Positions 16,874 through 26,703 are shown, counted from the stretch's first letter. The stretch is DNA of 56,412 nt from Candidatus Eremiobacterota bacterium (GCA_031082125.1 JAVHLM010000039.1:1-56412), one strand, 5' to 3'. Notes: generated by a model from the letters alone, not told the origin. Made by a program: numbers and translations.

Positions 16874-17932
16874 TCACTCCTTACCTGTCACTATCCTGTA
16901 TTCGCAGAAAAGACCGCCTGCCAGAATGAAAAAGAGGATGATTCCCTGGATGACGCCCTCAAGGCCGGCGCCGGCGCCGAGGTTCATCTGCAGCAGGTCG
17001 CCGCTTGTCATGAGCCCTGCAAAGAGCACCGATACGAGGATGATGGAGAGAGGATTCAGCCTGGCAAGCCAGGCGATGATTATGGCCGTGTAGCCGTAAC
17101 CGAGCGCAAAGCCATGCTGGAGGCGGTGCTGCACCCCTGAGAGCTCGCACATACCTGCAAGCCCCGCGAGGCCGCCGCTCACCAGCATCACAAGGAGGAT
17201 ATTCCGCTCCACCTTGATTCCGCAGTACCGGGCCGCTCCCGGATTCTCGCCGGTAACCCTCACCTCGTAGCCCCACTTTGTCTTTTTCATGATCACCCAG
17301 AAGAGCGCCACCATGAACAGGGCAATCACAATACCGGCATGAACGCGGGTGATGCCGAACTGGGGAAGAAAGGTCGTCTCGGGCAGGATGGCGGTCATGG
17401 GAAACTGGTAGCCCCTGGGATCTTTCCAGGGGCCGTAAACAAGGTATTCCAGGAAATAAATCCCCACGTAATTAAGCATGAGCGACGTCACGATCTCGCT
17501 GGTGCCCAGGTAGGCCCTCAGGGCGCCGGGTACAAGGCCCCACAGGGCTCCTCCCAGGAAGCCCATGGCTATCATGAGAGGGATCATCACCATTGCGGGG
17601 AGCGCAGGAAAAGCAAGAGCGAGCCCTGCGGCACAGATGGCCCCCAGGCAGTACTGCCCCTCGGCGCCGATGTTCCAGAGCACCATGCGAAAAGCCAGGC
17701 CCACTCCAAGGCCCATCATCATAAGGGGAATAGCCTTCACAAGCGTTTCTGAGAGGCCGTATGGGGTGCCGAAGGCGCCGATTATCATCTCCTTGTATGC
17801 CCTGAGGGGAGAGACTCCCATGAAAGCCATAAGTACTCCCGCAATGAGGAGGGCAGCGAGAAGAGAAACGAGAAATACCGCTGCAGGCATCCACCACTCC
17901 GGGTTCTCCCTTTTCACAAGCCTTATGGTCAT
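16874..17932 (-). CDS. ABC transporter permease, NupP-like
   Basis: The 352-residue inner-membrane permease of the BPD_transp_2 family has GLGVGLAFRMVLWNIGAEGQYCLGA, GTSEIVTSLMLNYV and VTGENPGAARYCGI, which are typical of the larger permease of BmpA-dependent nucleoside importers. It forms the membrane channel together with the product of 15891-16871. AAAGGAAG precedes the ATG. There are 39 bases between it and the ATPase gene. Confidence 0.9.
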   Translation of the reverse strand: MTIRLVKRENPEWWMPAAVFLVSLLAALLIAGVLMAFMGVSPLRAYKEMIIGAFGTPYGLSETLVKAIPLMMMGLGVGLAFRMVLWNIGAEGQYCLGAICAAGLALAFPALPAMVMIPLMIAMGFLGGALWGLVPGALRAYLGTSEIVTSLMLNYVGIYFLEYLVYGPWKDPRGYQFPMTAILPETTFLPQFGITRVHAGIVIALFMVALFWVIMKKTKWGYEVRVTGENPGAARYCGIKVERNILLVMLVSGGLAGLAGMCELSGVQHRLQHGFALGYGYTAIIIAWLARLNPLSIILVSVLFAGLMTSGDLLQMNLGAGAGLEGVIQGIILFFILAGGLFCEYRIVTGKE

Positions 17933-17971
17933 GGCACTTCCTTTACCTGTCGTACTGCCTGTCTTCCCGGC

Positions 17972-19501
17972 CTAGTCGCCGGGCTCCCTCCTGAGAGACC
18001 CGCTCATCATGAGGCCCAGCTCTTCGATGCTGGCGGTCCCGGCCTCTACAATTCCCGTAATCTTTCCCTCATAGATGACGGCTATCCTGTCGGAAAGCAG
18101 AAGAAGCTCCTCCAGATCCTCAGAGATGAGCAGTATTGCCGTCCCGGCCTGGCGCTCCCCGCGGAGCTTCTCATGGACAAACTCCACTGCGCCGATGTCA
18201 AGTCCACGCGTGGGATGGACCGCCACGAGAACTTTCGGGCCGCCGTGAAGCTCCCTGGAGAAGAGGAGCTTCTGGAGGTTCCCGCCCGACATGAGCTTCA
18301 CAGGGTAATGCTCTTTCGGGACCTTTATCCCGTACTCGGCCACGGCTCTTTTCGCCGCCTTCCCGATTTCCCCGCTGTCAATGAAAGGTCCCCTGGAAAA
18401 GGGAGGCCTGTCATATTCCCTCAGCGCGAAGTTATCGTCCACGGGGAGAGTGGGCACAAGGCCCATGGCAAGCCTGTCGGCCGGGATAAAGGCCATGCCT
18501 TCGCGGTAGTGCTCCCTGGGGCTCCTGCGGGCGACCTCCTTGCCCAAAAGGGTGATGGTGCCTTTTTCAATGGGCCTGAGGCCGTTGAGCGCCTCGGAGA
18601 GCTCTTTCTGCCCGTTTCCCGCCACACCGGCGATGCCCACGATCTCCCCCTTCTGGATGGTGAAGCTCACCCCCCTGAGGGCAGGAAGACCCCGCTCGTT
18701 CCTTACATGGAGATCTTTCACCACGAGGGCTTCAGAAAGGCCGGGCGGCTCCGAGGGAAAGCGGCTGAGCTTCACATCGCGCCCCACCATCATCCGGGCA
18801 AGGCCCTCGGCGGTCGTCTCCGCCGTGTTCACCGTCCCTTCGACCCTCCCCGCTTTCATTACCGTGACGCGTGAAGAGAGAGCCATCACCTCCTCGAGCT
18901 TGTGGGAGATGAACACTATGGCATGGCCCTGCCCGGCGAGAAGCCTGAGGGTGGTGAAGAGCTCCCGGGTCTCCTGGGGCGTGAGGACTGCCGTAGGCTC
19001 GTCCATGACGAGGATCTTTGCATCACGGTAAAGGGCCTTCAGAATCTCCACCCGCTGCTGCTCGCCCACGGAAAGCTGCCAGATCAACGACCGGGGGCTC
19101 ACGGCAAGACGGTACTTCAGGGAAAGCTCCTCGATCTTCCCTTCAAGCCGGGCCATCGGGAGATGAATCCCCGTCTCACGCCTTCCAAGTATGATATTTT
19201 CGCAGACCGTGTGGGACTCCACGAGCATGAAGTGCTGGTATATCATTGCAATGCCGTGGCGGAGGCTCTCGCCGGGAGAGCGGAAGCTCACGGGCTTTCC
19301 CGCCATGAGGATCTCTCCCTTGTCGGGGAAGTAAAGCCCCGAAAGGATGCTCATCAAGGTGCTCTTCCCCGCGCCGTTTTCGCCCAGCAGGGCATGGATC
19401 TCGCCTGCTCTCAGCTCAAAGGTGACGTCATCATTGGCTACAATGCCGGGAAATCGCTTTGTGATGCCTTTCATGAGAAGAAGAGAGCTGTCTGTTTCCA
19501 T
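17972..19501 (-). CDS. ABC transporter ATPase with two nucleotide-binding domains, NupO-like
   Basis: The 509-residue protein has two ABC cassettes, as in sugar and nucleoside importers (RbsA/NupO type). The first (about 6-240) has Walker A GENGAGKST (40-48), signature LSVGEQQRVEI and Walker B ILVMDEP. The second (about 262-500) has a degenerate Walker A (GVAGNGQKE), signature MSGGNLQKLLF and VHPTRGLD, so it is probably impaired in hydrolysis, a normal trait of this family. It energises uptake by the two permeases downstream with the lipoprotein encoded just upstream. Confidence 0.93.
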   Translation of the reverse strand: METDSSLLLMKGITKRFPGIVANDDVTFELRAGEIHALLGENGAGKSTLMSILSGLYFPDKGEILMAGKPVSFRSPGESLRHGIAMIYQHFMLVESHTVCENIILGRRETGIHLPMARLEGKIEELSLKYRLAVSPRSLIWQLSVGEQQRVEILKALYRDAKILVMDEPTAVLTPQETRELFTTLRLLAGQGHAIVFISHKLEEVMALSSRVTVMKAGRVEGTVNTAETTAEGLARMMVGRDVKLSRFPSEPPGLSEALVVKDLHVRNERGLPALRGVSFTIQKGEIVGIAGVAGNGQKELSEALNGLRPIEKGTITLLGKEVARRSPREHYREGMAFIPADRLAMGLVPTLPVDDNFALREYDRPPFSRGPFIDSGEIGKAAKRAVAEYGIKVPKEHYPVKLMSGGNLQKLLFSRELHGGPKVLVAVHPTRGLDIGAVEFVHEKLRGERQAGTAILLISEDLEELLLLSDRIAVIYEGKITGIVEAGTASIEELGLMMSGSLRREPGD

Positions 19502-19513
19502 CGATTTCCCGGC

Positions 19514-20680
19514 CTACCTGAGACTCATACTCGCCTGGGGCACCTGCTCAAAGAGGCGCTGCCCCGTTTCCACCTTGCCCTCGACGCCCTCGACAAACCA
19601 GTCAATCTTGAGAAGCTGGTCATCGGTGAGCTTTTCCCCCTTCTTTACCCTGAGAGTGCCCGTGTTGTCCTTGAGAGGGCCGGAGAAAATGCAGTCAGCG
19701 GGCTCCCCGGGTTTTGCCTTATCCGTTGCCGCCGCCTCTATCTTTTCCCTTTCAGCCTTGACAAGATCCTGGACCTCCCTGGGCACCATGGGGCCGAAGG
19801 GAGCGAGCCCCACGATCCCCTCCTCCATGCCGCCCCAGTAGGACCCGCTCTTCCACGTGCCGTCCTGGACCGATTTCACCACTTTCGCATAATAGGGGCC
19901 CCAGTTCCAGACGGGCGCCGTGAGATGGGCCTTCGGCGCAAAGGTGGCCATGTCGGTGTTGTAGCCTATGCTGAACTTGCCGCGCTCCTGGGCGGCCTGC
20001 TGGGGAGCATAGGTGTCCTGGTGCTGGGCAATCACGTCGGCCTTGAAATCAAGCAGGCTCTCTGCGGCCTCGCGCTCTGCAGGAGGATCATACCATACGT
20101 GGGTCCACACCACTTTCACCTTGGCCTTGGGATTCACCTTTCTCACGCCGAGGGTGAAGGCGTTGATACCCCTCACCACCTCGGGAATGGGGTTCGCAGC
20201 CACGTAGCCGATGATATTGCTCTTTGTCATCTTTCCCGCCACTATGCCGCTCAGGTAACGGGCCTGGTACATCCGCCCGAAGTAAGTTCCCACATTCGGC
20301 GCCGTTTTGTAGCCTGAGCAGTGCATGAACACCACCTGGGGGAACTTCTTCGCCACGTTCAGCGTGGCATCCATATAGCCGTAACTGGTGGTGAAAATCA
20401 CCTTGTTGCCCTGCATGGCAAGGTTGGTGATAAAGCGCTCGGCATCCGATGATTCCGCCACGTTTTCCACGTAGGTGGTCTTCACCGAAGTGAGCTGCTC
20501 CTCGAGGTACTTCCGGCCTTTATCATGAGAAAGGGTCCAGCCCGCATCGCCCACCGGCCCTATATAGACGAAGCCCACTTTCATCCCGGGCTCCTCGCCG
20601 CTTTTCCCCCCTTCCTTGGGGCACCCGCTTATCAAAAGCGCCAGCATGAGCCCCGCAAGCATCACGAAAATCCGCTTCAT
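19514..20680 (-). CDS. BmpA-family substrate-binding lipoprotein
   Basis: I start at the ATG at 20680, with GAGGTGGG before it; the frame is open to 20743. The 388-residue protein has a lipoprotein signal with LISGC (C20) and a BmpA/PnrA-type type I periplasmic binding fold: VGFVYIGPVGDAGWTLSHDKG, FITNLAMQGNKVIFTTSYG, GYVAANPIPEVVRGINAF and DVIAQHQDTYAPQQAA. Family members bind purine nucleosides or related compounds and deliver them to NupOPQ-type importers. The ligand here is not certain, and because the operon also carries amino-acid-related genes another small molecule is possible. Confidence 0.92.
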   Translation of the reverse strand: MKRIFVMLAGLMLALLISGCPKEGGKSGEEPGMKVGFVYIGPVGDAGWTLSHDKGRKYLEEQLTSVKTTYVENVAESSDAERFITNLAMQGNKVIFTTSYGYMDATLNVAKKFPQVVFMHCSGYKTAPNVGTYFGRMYQARYLSGIVAGKMTKSNIIGYVAANPIPEVVRGINAFTLGVRKVNPKAKVKVVWTHVWYDPPAEREAAESLLDFKADVIAQHQDTYAPQQAAQERGKFSIGYNTDMATFAPKAHLTAPVWNWGPYYAKVVKSVQDGTWKSGSYWGGMEEGIVGLAPFGPMVPREVQDLVKAEREKIEAAATDKAKPGEPADCIFSGPLKDNTGTLRVKKGEKLTDDQLLKIDWFVEGVEGKVETGQRLFEQVPQASMSLR

Positions 20681-20773
20681 ACCACCCACCTCTTTCTTTT
20701 TCGGGGCAGTGCCGTCACCGAAGCCCCTTGCTCCACGGCTCATGTATTCTTTGGTTTTCCGAAGAAACCTCTT

Positions 20774-21670
20774 TCACCGTCCCCCGGGAAGCCTGCCGTC
20801 CCTGGCAAGCGCCTCAATGAGGGCCTTGAGCATGGGGCCTGCAATGGAGCACCCGAGAGCCCTTTCAAGGCTTTCTATCCCCGGTGATGAGTTCACTTCA
20901 AGGACCATGAGCCTGCCCCGGTCAGCGAGCAGATCGGCGCTTCCCGCAAGAAGCCCCAGCGAGCTCAGGGCCCTCATCGCGAGCCCGCCGCATTGCTCCG
21001 TTTCCTCTTTCCCCGCAATAACCCCTCCCCGCGCCGCGTTGCTCCTGAAATCACCGGGCTTTGACGCCATGTGCACCGCCGCGATGACCTCGCCTCCCGC
21101 GCAGAGCACCCTGAGGCACCTTCCCCTGGGTTCCCCGAGAAAGGGAGAGACAAGCACGTTCACGCCGAGGGCCCGGTAAGAGTCAATAAGGGACACCAGC
21201 ATATCCTGGGAGGTGGCATAAGTCACGCCCATGCCGCGGGAGCCATAAAACAGCTTCACCACCAGGGGGAAGCCGCCCAGGGCTTCAATTACGGCGCCTG
21301 CCTCCTCGCCTGACCGGAGGGCGACTGAGGGCACCACGGGCACTCCGATCCCTTTGAGCACCTGGAAAGTGGTGAACTTGTTGCTTGAGCGCTCAATGGC
21401 CCCGGGGGGATTGATGACAGGGACCCCGCCAAGCTCAAGGTGCCTTGCCACCGCGAGGATAAACTCCCTTTCGGCAGCATGGACTGAGGTGCGGACAAAA
21501 GCCATGTCACAGCCTGAGAGCCTTGCGCCTCCTGAAAGAAGGCTGTCAGGACCGATGGCCACCTGGAGGGGATTATGGCAGGCAACCTCATGGCCCTCCA
21601 TGACGGCCTCCTCGGCAAGCCTCTTTACCGTATAACTGCTGCAGTCCTTTGCAAAAAAAGCGATTCTCAT
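20774..21670 (-). CDS. RimK-like ATP-grasp ligase
   Basis: The 298-residue protein has an N-terminal pre-ATP-grasp domain (MRIAFFAKDCSSYTVKRL) and an ATP-grasp core of the RimK type (about 95-285): NKFTTFQVLKGIGVPVVPS, PLVVKLFYGSRGMGV, LRVLCAGGEVIAA and the metal-binding VLEVNSSPGIES. RimK relatives add amino acids, often glutamate, to proteins or small molecules via acyl-phosphates, and others make amino-acid conjugates. The substrate is unknown. It follows the glycosyltransferase gene after only six bases. The 93 bases between it and the BmpA gene show no terminator. Confidence 0.88.
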   Translation of the reverse strand: MRIAFFAKDCSSYTVKRLAEEAVMEGHEVACHNPLQVAIGPDSLLSGGARLSGCDMAFVRTSVHAAEREFILAVARHLELGGVPVINPPGAIERSSNKFTTFQVLKGIGVPVVPSVALRSGEEAGAVIEALGGFPLVVKLFYGSRGMGVTYATSQDMLVSLIDSYRALGVNVLVSPFLGEPRGRCLRVLCAGGEVIAAVHMASKPGDFRSNAARGGVIAGKEETEQCGGLAMRALSSLGLLAGSADLLADRGRLMVLEVNSSPGIESLERALGCSIAGPMLKALIEALARDGRLPGGR

Positions 21671-21676
21671 CCTCTA

Positions 21677-22807
21677 TCAGGGCACCCCGGGCACCCTCAG
21701 CACTCCTTTCACCAGCTCCATGAAAGCATGGTAATAGCGGTCGGGGGAAAAGGACTCCTCGGCGAACTGCCGCGCCTGATGACCCATGGCGAGGGCCTTA
21801 TCTCGGTCCCTGAAGAGGATCTCGATCTTCTCCCTCAGCGCCGCGGTATCGCCGGCAGGGAAGAGAAAGCCCCGCGTGCCGTCCTCGACAAGCTCCGGGA
21901 TACCGCCCATCATGGTCCCTATGACCGGCTTGCCCAGGGCAAAGGCCTCCATGACGGCGTAAGGCAGGTTTTCGACGCACTCCGACGGCACCACCACGCA
22001 GAAGGCTTCATTGACTGCCTCTCTCAGCCTGTCACCGGATAGGTAGCCCCGGAGCACCACGTTATCAAAACCTCCACTTCTTATTTTCCTCTCAAGGGCT
22101 CCCTCAAGCTCGCCGCGCCCGATGATGTGCAGTTCCACGGGAAGGCCCTTCACGGCCTCCATCAGCGTATTGATGCCCTTTACCGGCGAGAGGCGGCCGA
22201 AATAGGCCACCTTCCGTGAGTCGTCCCGGTAATAAGGCTCATAGGAAGGCATATCCAGAAAATTCGCAAGGTGGACCATGGGGTAGTAAAATCCCCATTT
22301 CCTGTAAGTATCGATGAGAGCCCTGCTCGGGGCGATGAATTTTGCCACGCACCCGTAGGGCGACTGCCCCATGATCGTCAATCGTGCCCACAGGCTGAGC
22401 GCGAGAGGCATATTCACACAGGCCGAGAAGCCGGCCTGGTAAAAAGCGCCGCCCTTGCAGCGCGGGCAGAGCTTCCCCTTCCTGAAGAGCGACCCCGCCG
22501 GGCATATGGGGCGGTGATCGTGAAGGGTCTGGATAATCGGCACGCCGCGGGCGTAAAGGGCCTCCAGAAGGTGCAGAAAGGGGTGGTCAAGCATGTGCAC
22601 GTGAGCCACGTCGATACCCGGAGAAGAAAGAATCCCCTCAAGCTTCTCCCTGAGGCCCTTTGTTGAGAGCTTGCGGTAAAGCTCCCTGACAGGAAAAAGG
22701 ATTACCTCGTGCCCTTTTGCCTCAAGGAGTTCTGAGAGCAGAGCCATGTGGAGCTCCGCGCCTCCCTGGCTCCCGGCAAAATCGTTGATCTGGAGGAATC
22801 TGGCCAT
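21677..22807 (-). CDS. Glycosyltransferase family 4-like
   Basis: I chose the ATG at 22807 over the much longer frame to 22984, because the extra N-terminus is non-conserved in character and runs into the divergent intergenic region. The 376-residue protein is a GT-B enzyme: N-terminal FAGSQGGAELHMALLSELLEAKGHEV, a CxxC pair (LCPRCKGG) within an inserted segment, and the C-terminal donor site KVAYFGRLSPVKGINTLMEAV with VVPSECVENLPYAVMEAFALGKPVIGT. It should transfer a sugar from a nucleotide donor in the cytoplasm. The Cys-rich insert (about residues 110-140) resembles that of some cell-surface polysaccharide transferases. Confidence 0.9.
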   Translation of the reverse strand: MARFLQINDFAGSQGGAELHMALLSELLEAKGHEVILFPVRELYRKLSTKGLREKLEGILSSPGIDVAHVHMLDHPFLHLLEALYARGVPIIQTLHDHRPICPAGSLFRKGKLCPRCKGGAFYQAGFSACVNMPLALSLWARLTIMGQSPYGCVAKFIAPSRALIDTYRKWGFYYPMVHLANFLDMPSYEPYYRDDSRKVAYFGRLSPVKGINTLMEAVKGLPVELHIIGRGELEGALERKIRSGGFDNVVLRGYLSGDRLREAVNEAFCVVVPSECVENLPYAVMEAFALGKPVIGTMMGGIPELVEDGTRGFLFPAGDTAALREKIEILFRDRDKALAMGHQARQFAEESFSPDRYYHAFMELVKGVLRVPGVP

Positions 22808-22986
22808 CTGCCCTTCCCTCTGTGCATGGTGAGCCCCGCATCCATGTTCCCCCCGCAAGCTCCTTTCACCTTTCAGAGACCGAAAGAGGCATGGCCGGGG
22901 GACGCCTTCCTGAAGAAGGGAGAAAGGCGGGGGCGTCGAAAAGTTCTCAGGAACTTGGGAAAATTTTCGCCGGGAGTGTGGCACTG

Positions 22987-24663
22987 ATGAAACAGAAGGA
23001 AGAGCAGTACAAGTGGTTTGTCATAGGTGACATCAACGGGTTTTTCGGCCTCATGTTCGACAACATGACAGTCCTTTCGTTCCTGGCCGGCATCCTCATC
23101 TTCGCCTTCCAGTACCCCGCCGAGATCGTGTACAAGCACATGTTCCCCGGCACGGCCTTCGGCGTGCTCTTCGGCGACCTGGTCTATACCTGGATGGCCT
23201 TCCAGCTCGCGAAAAAGAGCGGGAACCCCAATGTGACTGCCATGCCCCTCGGGCTTGACACCCCCTCGACTATCGGCGTGGCCCTCGTGGTGCTGGGCCC
23301 TGCTTTCATCGCCCTGAAGCAGAAAGGATACTCGCCCAATGACGCGGCCTATATGACATGGTACATCGGGATGGCCACCATGGTCCTCATCGGCGTATTC
23401 AAGCTCATCATGTCCTTCTGCGGGAGATGGATCCAGAAGATAGTCCCCCAGGCAGGCCTCCTGGGCTCCCTGGCAGGCATAGGGCTCGCCCTCATAGGCC
23501 TCGTGCCCCTCATAGACATCTTCGGCCTCCCCGTCGTGGGCCTCATCTCCCTGGGCATAATCCTCTACACCCTCGTGGCAAAGATAAGGCTCCCCGGAAA
23601 CTTCCCCGGTGTCCTTGCCGCCATTGTCATCGGCACGGTGCTCTATCACGTCCTGGGAAGTACCGGCTCCCTGGGGGGCCTCCAGTACAAGCCTCCCGTT
23701 GCCGAGCTTCATTTCGGCTTTCCCACGCCGTCGATCCTGTTCCTGAATGGCTTCATGGAAGCCCTTAAGTACCTCCCCATCGCCCTTCCCTTCGCCATCC
23801 TCACCGTCGTGGGCGGCATCAACGTGACCGAGAGTGCCCGCGTTGCCGGTGACGACTTCAATACGAGAAACATCCTCCTCACCGAGGCCATCGCCACCCT
23901 TATCGCAGGCATCTGCGGGGGCGTGGCGCAGTCAACGCCCTACATCGGCCAGCCGGCTTACAAGGGGATGGGAGCCCGCGCCGGTTACACGCTTCTCACG
24001 GGGCTTTTCATAGGGCTCGGGGGGATCCTGGGTTATATCTCCTTTTTCGTGGAATTGATTCCAAGGGCGGTCCTGGCGCCAATCCTGATATTTGTGGCCC
24101 TCGATATCATGGTGCAGGCCTTCCTTGCCTGCCCCGCCCGCCATGCTCCCGCCGTGGCCTTTGCTTATTTCCCCACGGTGGCGAGGCTCCTTGCCATAAA
24201 GTTCGGTACGCCCGACATCGTGCCCATAGAACGGTTCCAGGAGCTCATGCAGACTCAGGGAAAGACTCTCCCCGAAGTGCTCGTCACGGTAGCCCTCGGC
24301 AACGGCTTCATCCTTACGGCAATGCTCTGGGGAGGCTTCCTCGCGGAGCTTATCGACAGGCGCCTGAGGCTGAGCTCGGTGTACCTCTCGATCCTGGCGA
24401 TCCTGGCCTTCTTCGGCATCATCCACTCCTCGTCGCCAGACGGGGGCATGTATGCCCCATGGAATCTCTCCGGCATCGCCCAGCAGGTTCCCTACCAGTT
24501 CGCCCTGGCCTACGCCATCCTTGCCCTTATGTTCCTCGTGCTCTCCTTCACGCCTGAGAGCAGGGAGCCCTTCCCCGAGGAGGGGGAGCACCTCGGTGTG
24601 GCAGCAGACGAGGTGAAGGTCCGCGATCTTGCCGATAAGGGGGATAATCCGAGGCAGGGATAA
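22987..24663 (+). CDS. NCS2 family permease (xanthine/uracil-type)
   Basis: The start at 22987 is supported by the family-like N-terminus KWFVIGDINGFFGLMFDNMT. The 558-residue protein has about 12-14 membrane helices with NCS2-type features: TAMPLGLDTPSTIGVA in the first half and GGVAQSTPYIGQPAYKGMGARAGYTLLTG in the second. NCS2 proteins take up xanthine, uric acid, uracil or ascorbate with protons or sodium. It is longer than most members and diverges from the usual QNTG-type motif, so the substrate is uncertain. It is divergent from the glycosyltransferase, with a 179-base gap in which I found no consensus promoter. Confidence 0.85.
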   Translation: MKQKEEQYKWFVIGDINGFFGLMFDNMTVLSFLAGILIFAFQYPAEIVYKHMFPGTAFGVLFGDLVYTWMAFQLAKKSGNPNVTAMPLGLDTPSTIGVALVVLGPAFIALKQKGYSPNDAAYMTWYIGMATMVLIGVFKLIMSFCGRWIQKIVPQAGLLGSLAGIGLALIGLVPLIDIFGLPVVGLISLGIILYTLVAKIRLPGNFPGVLAAIVIGTVLYHVLGSTGSLGGLQYKPPVAELHFGFPTPSILFLNGFMEALKYLPIALPFAILTVVGGINVTESARVAGDDFNTRNILLTEAIATLIAGICGGVAQSTPYIGQPAYKGMGARAGYTLLTGLFIGLGGILGYISFFVELIPRAVLAPILIFVALDIMVQAFLACPARHAPAVAFAYFPTVARLLAIKFGTPDIVPIERFQELMQTQGKTLPEVLVTVALGNGFILTAMLWGGFLAELIDRRLRLSSVYLSILAILAFFGIIHSSSPDGGMYAPWNLSGIAQQVPYQFALAYAILALMFLVLSFTPESREPFPEEGEHLGVAADEVKVRDLADKGDNPRQG

Positions 24664-24677
24664 GCCCCTGCAGCTTT

Positions 24678-26564
24678 TTACGGCTGCCCCTTCAGCTCGC
24701 CCTTCATGTCCTGTACCTCATCCAGCAGCTCGCCGGTGGGCGAGATGACCTTCAGGAACACCATTGGCCCCTCCACTTCAATGATGCAGCAGTTGAGCTC
24801 GGAGCTGAAGGCTTTCACCTTGCCGCTCCAGGGGAGATCCTTCTGCTGGAAGTAATAGGGAGCCCCCACGTCACCGCTCAAAATCTGCCACATGGGGTTT
24901 TCCACCGCGGGATCAAGCGATTTGTCAATTACCATCCTGGAATAATTATGCTCATGACCTGTAAAGAGTGCAAGTACGCGGTATTTTGAGAGAATCGAGA
25001 GAAACCGGCTTCTCATGGCCAGCACGTCTCCCATGGGCTGTGTCCTGTCATTGAGGCCCTTCCAAGTGCCCCCCTGCTTCTTGCCCCAGAACATGGCGCT
25101 GTCGGCGTGGCCCCCGTTGGGGAAGGGAGGCTCATGGAGCATCACGAAGAGATGCTCCATCTTCCGCTCCCTGGCTTTTTTCAGGTCCTCTTCGAGCCAC
25201 CTGAGCTGGTTTTCCATGAGGTAGCCGACCCTGTTGCCCCCCAGCACGGTGAGAGCCTCGGCGAACATATCCCCGTCATAGGTGTCTCTGACGCCCGCAC
25301 TGGCATAGTTGCTGTTGAGGCAGGCGAAATGGCAGTTGGCGTAGTCCAGGCTGAAGACGCTCTCCTCGTAGGAAGGACCCTTTGCTCCCTTGATTATTTC
25401 CGGCGGCGGGAAGCTCTCCCCGGGGTTGGCGAACTCCCTTGCAATGACGGCCTCGGTGCCGTCATTTCCCTCCTTGTAGCGGTAATACTCCCGGGTCTTT
25501 CCCTGTTTTTCCACAAGCCACGCGTCACCCACGAACTCGTGGTTGCCGATGAGCTCATAGACAGGGATGCGGTGCCCCACGAACTCAATGGTGAGCTTCC
25601 ACTGGTTGAGCTGCTGCTGCAGGTCCCTGGCCTCGGAGACATAGCCGTCCACGAGATCCCCCCCGAAGAATATCATCTTTGCCCTCTGCTGGTAGCACTG
25701 CATGAAAAAGTTCTGGAGATCGGGCTTGGAGAAGCCCAGGAAATCCTCCTGCCCCCCTCCTTCCGAGGCCCTGCTGTCGGACATGAAGGCGAAGCGGAAT
25801 TTCTTTCCGGTGCCGGGAAGGGGCGCCGTGTCAAAGGAATACCGGGGATACCGGTATGAGCAGGTGTCGTTCTGGACCTTCACTTCATAGTGATAATGGG
25901 TATCGGGGGAGAGGCCGGTGACCGTCACCTCGTGCGCGCAGGAGGGCTCATTCTGCGCCACCGATTTCTGCCCCACGAGGACCTCGCCCCTCGTGGGCAC
26001 GTCAGTTTTCCACCCGATGGTGGCAGAACTATGGGTCACCATGTCCACAAAAGGGCCTTCGGTGAGGGTGGGCATGGGCTTGAAAAGGCCCTGCTCCTCG
26101 CGGACCCGCTGTCTCCCCTCGTAGAAGGATACGCCCAGATCCACGGGGTTCCATACCTCCACGCGGTAATGAAAATCCAGTCCTTCGCCGCGGAGCGCTC
26201 CCTGATCGACATAATTCTTCATCGCGCCGAAATTGACGGCGATGGAGTGGTCCCTTGCGAGGCTCCCCGGCTCTCCAATGCGCTCCTTGAAGGTTTTCCT
26301 GAAGACGGGGATGGAGAGCTTGTCACCCGGAAGAATAATCCCCACATGCACGCAGGCGGGAGGTGCGGGCACTCTCGTCGAGAAGGCGAGGCGCACGGCC
26401 CCCTTGCCGTCGAACACGAAGCGCGGGAGGCTGGCATAGAGAGATTCTCTCATCTTTGTCTTCTTCCATGAGTCCGGTACTGCGGCAACGGCGCCAGGGG
26501 AGCAGACTCCCAAGAGGAGCGCGGCGAGAATAAGGAGAGCACAGCGGCCTTTTACAGAGTTCAT
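24678..26564 (-). CDS. Secreted metallophosphoesterase with fibronectin-like domain
   Basis: The ATG at 26564 gives a signal peptide (MNSVKGRCALLILAALLLG, cleaved after AVA) and 628 residues. An N-terminal beta domain (about 45-165) and a purple-acid-phosphatase-like Fn3 domain (about 165-248; DTHYHYEVKVQND) precede the calcineurin-type core (about 255-600). Metal-binding blocks are SDSR (D263), GGDLVDGY (D303), GNHE (341-343), LHEPPF and GHEHNYSR. The first block has Arg where many metallophosphoesterases have His, as in purple acid phosphatases. It should hydrolyse phosphate esters outside the cytoplasm. The upstream gap carries the terminator of the VIT gene. Confidence 0.88.
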   Translation of the reverse strand: MNSVKGRCALLILAALLLGVCSPGAVAAVPDSWKKTKMRESLYASLPRFVFDGKGAVRLAFSTRVPAPPACVHVGIILPGDKLSIPVFRKTFKERIGEPGSLARDHSIAVNFGAMKNYVDQGALRGEGLDFHYRVEVWNPVDLGVSFYEGRQRVREEQGLFKPMPTLTEGPFVDMVTHSSATIGWKTDVPTRGEVLVGQKSVAQNEPSCAHEVTVTGLSPDTHYHYEVKVQNDTCSYRYPRYSFDTAPLPGTGKKFRFAFMSDSRASEGGGQEDFLGFSKPDLQNFFMQCYQQRAKMIFFGGDLVDGYVSEARDLQQQLNQWKLTIEFVGHRIPVYELIGNHEFVGDAWLVEKQGKTREYYRYKEGNDGTEAVIAREFANPGESFPPPEIIKGAKGPSYEESVFSLDYANCHFACLNSNYASAGVRDTYDGDMFAEALTVLGGNRVGYLMENQLRWLEEDLKKARERKMEHLFVMLHEPPFPNGGHADSAMFWGKKQGGTWKGLNDRTQPMGDVLAMRSRFLSILSKYRVLALFTGHEHNYSRMVIDKSLDPAVENPMWQILSGDVGAPYYFQQKDLPWSGKVKAFSSELNCCIIEVEGPMVFLKVISPTGELLDEVQDMKGELKGQP

Positions 26565-26703
26565 ACTTCCACCTTCTCTTTCTTGTGCCGCGGGACGGCA
26601 CGCCTTGGGTACCTCTTCATTTTCTTCCCCCGCCCCCATTCTCCTTTTGAGGCGATACCGGAGCCTGGTCTCAGGCTTCCGCGAGGCGGGGAATTGCCGC
26701 TTG

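Noticed and set aside
18902-20317. A 471-residue plus-strand frame opposite the ABC importer genes
   Set aside because: It lies antisense to two well-recognised importer genes, spans their junction and has no recognisable motif.
22808-22984. N-terminal extension of the glycosyltransferase to 22984
   Set aside because: The extension runs through the divergent promoter region, lacks conserved motifs, and the family start is at MARFLQINDFAG.
24664-24690. GCAGC/GCTGC hairpin between the NCS2 permease and phosphoesterase genes as a terminator
   Set aside because: The stem has only five pairs and overlaps the end of the phosphoesterase gene, and there is no T-run after it.
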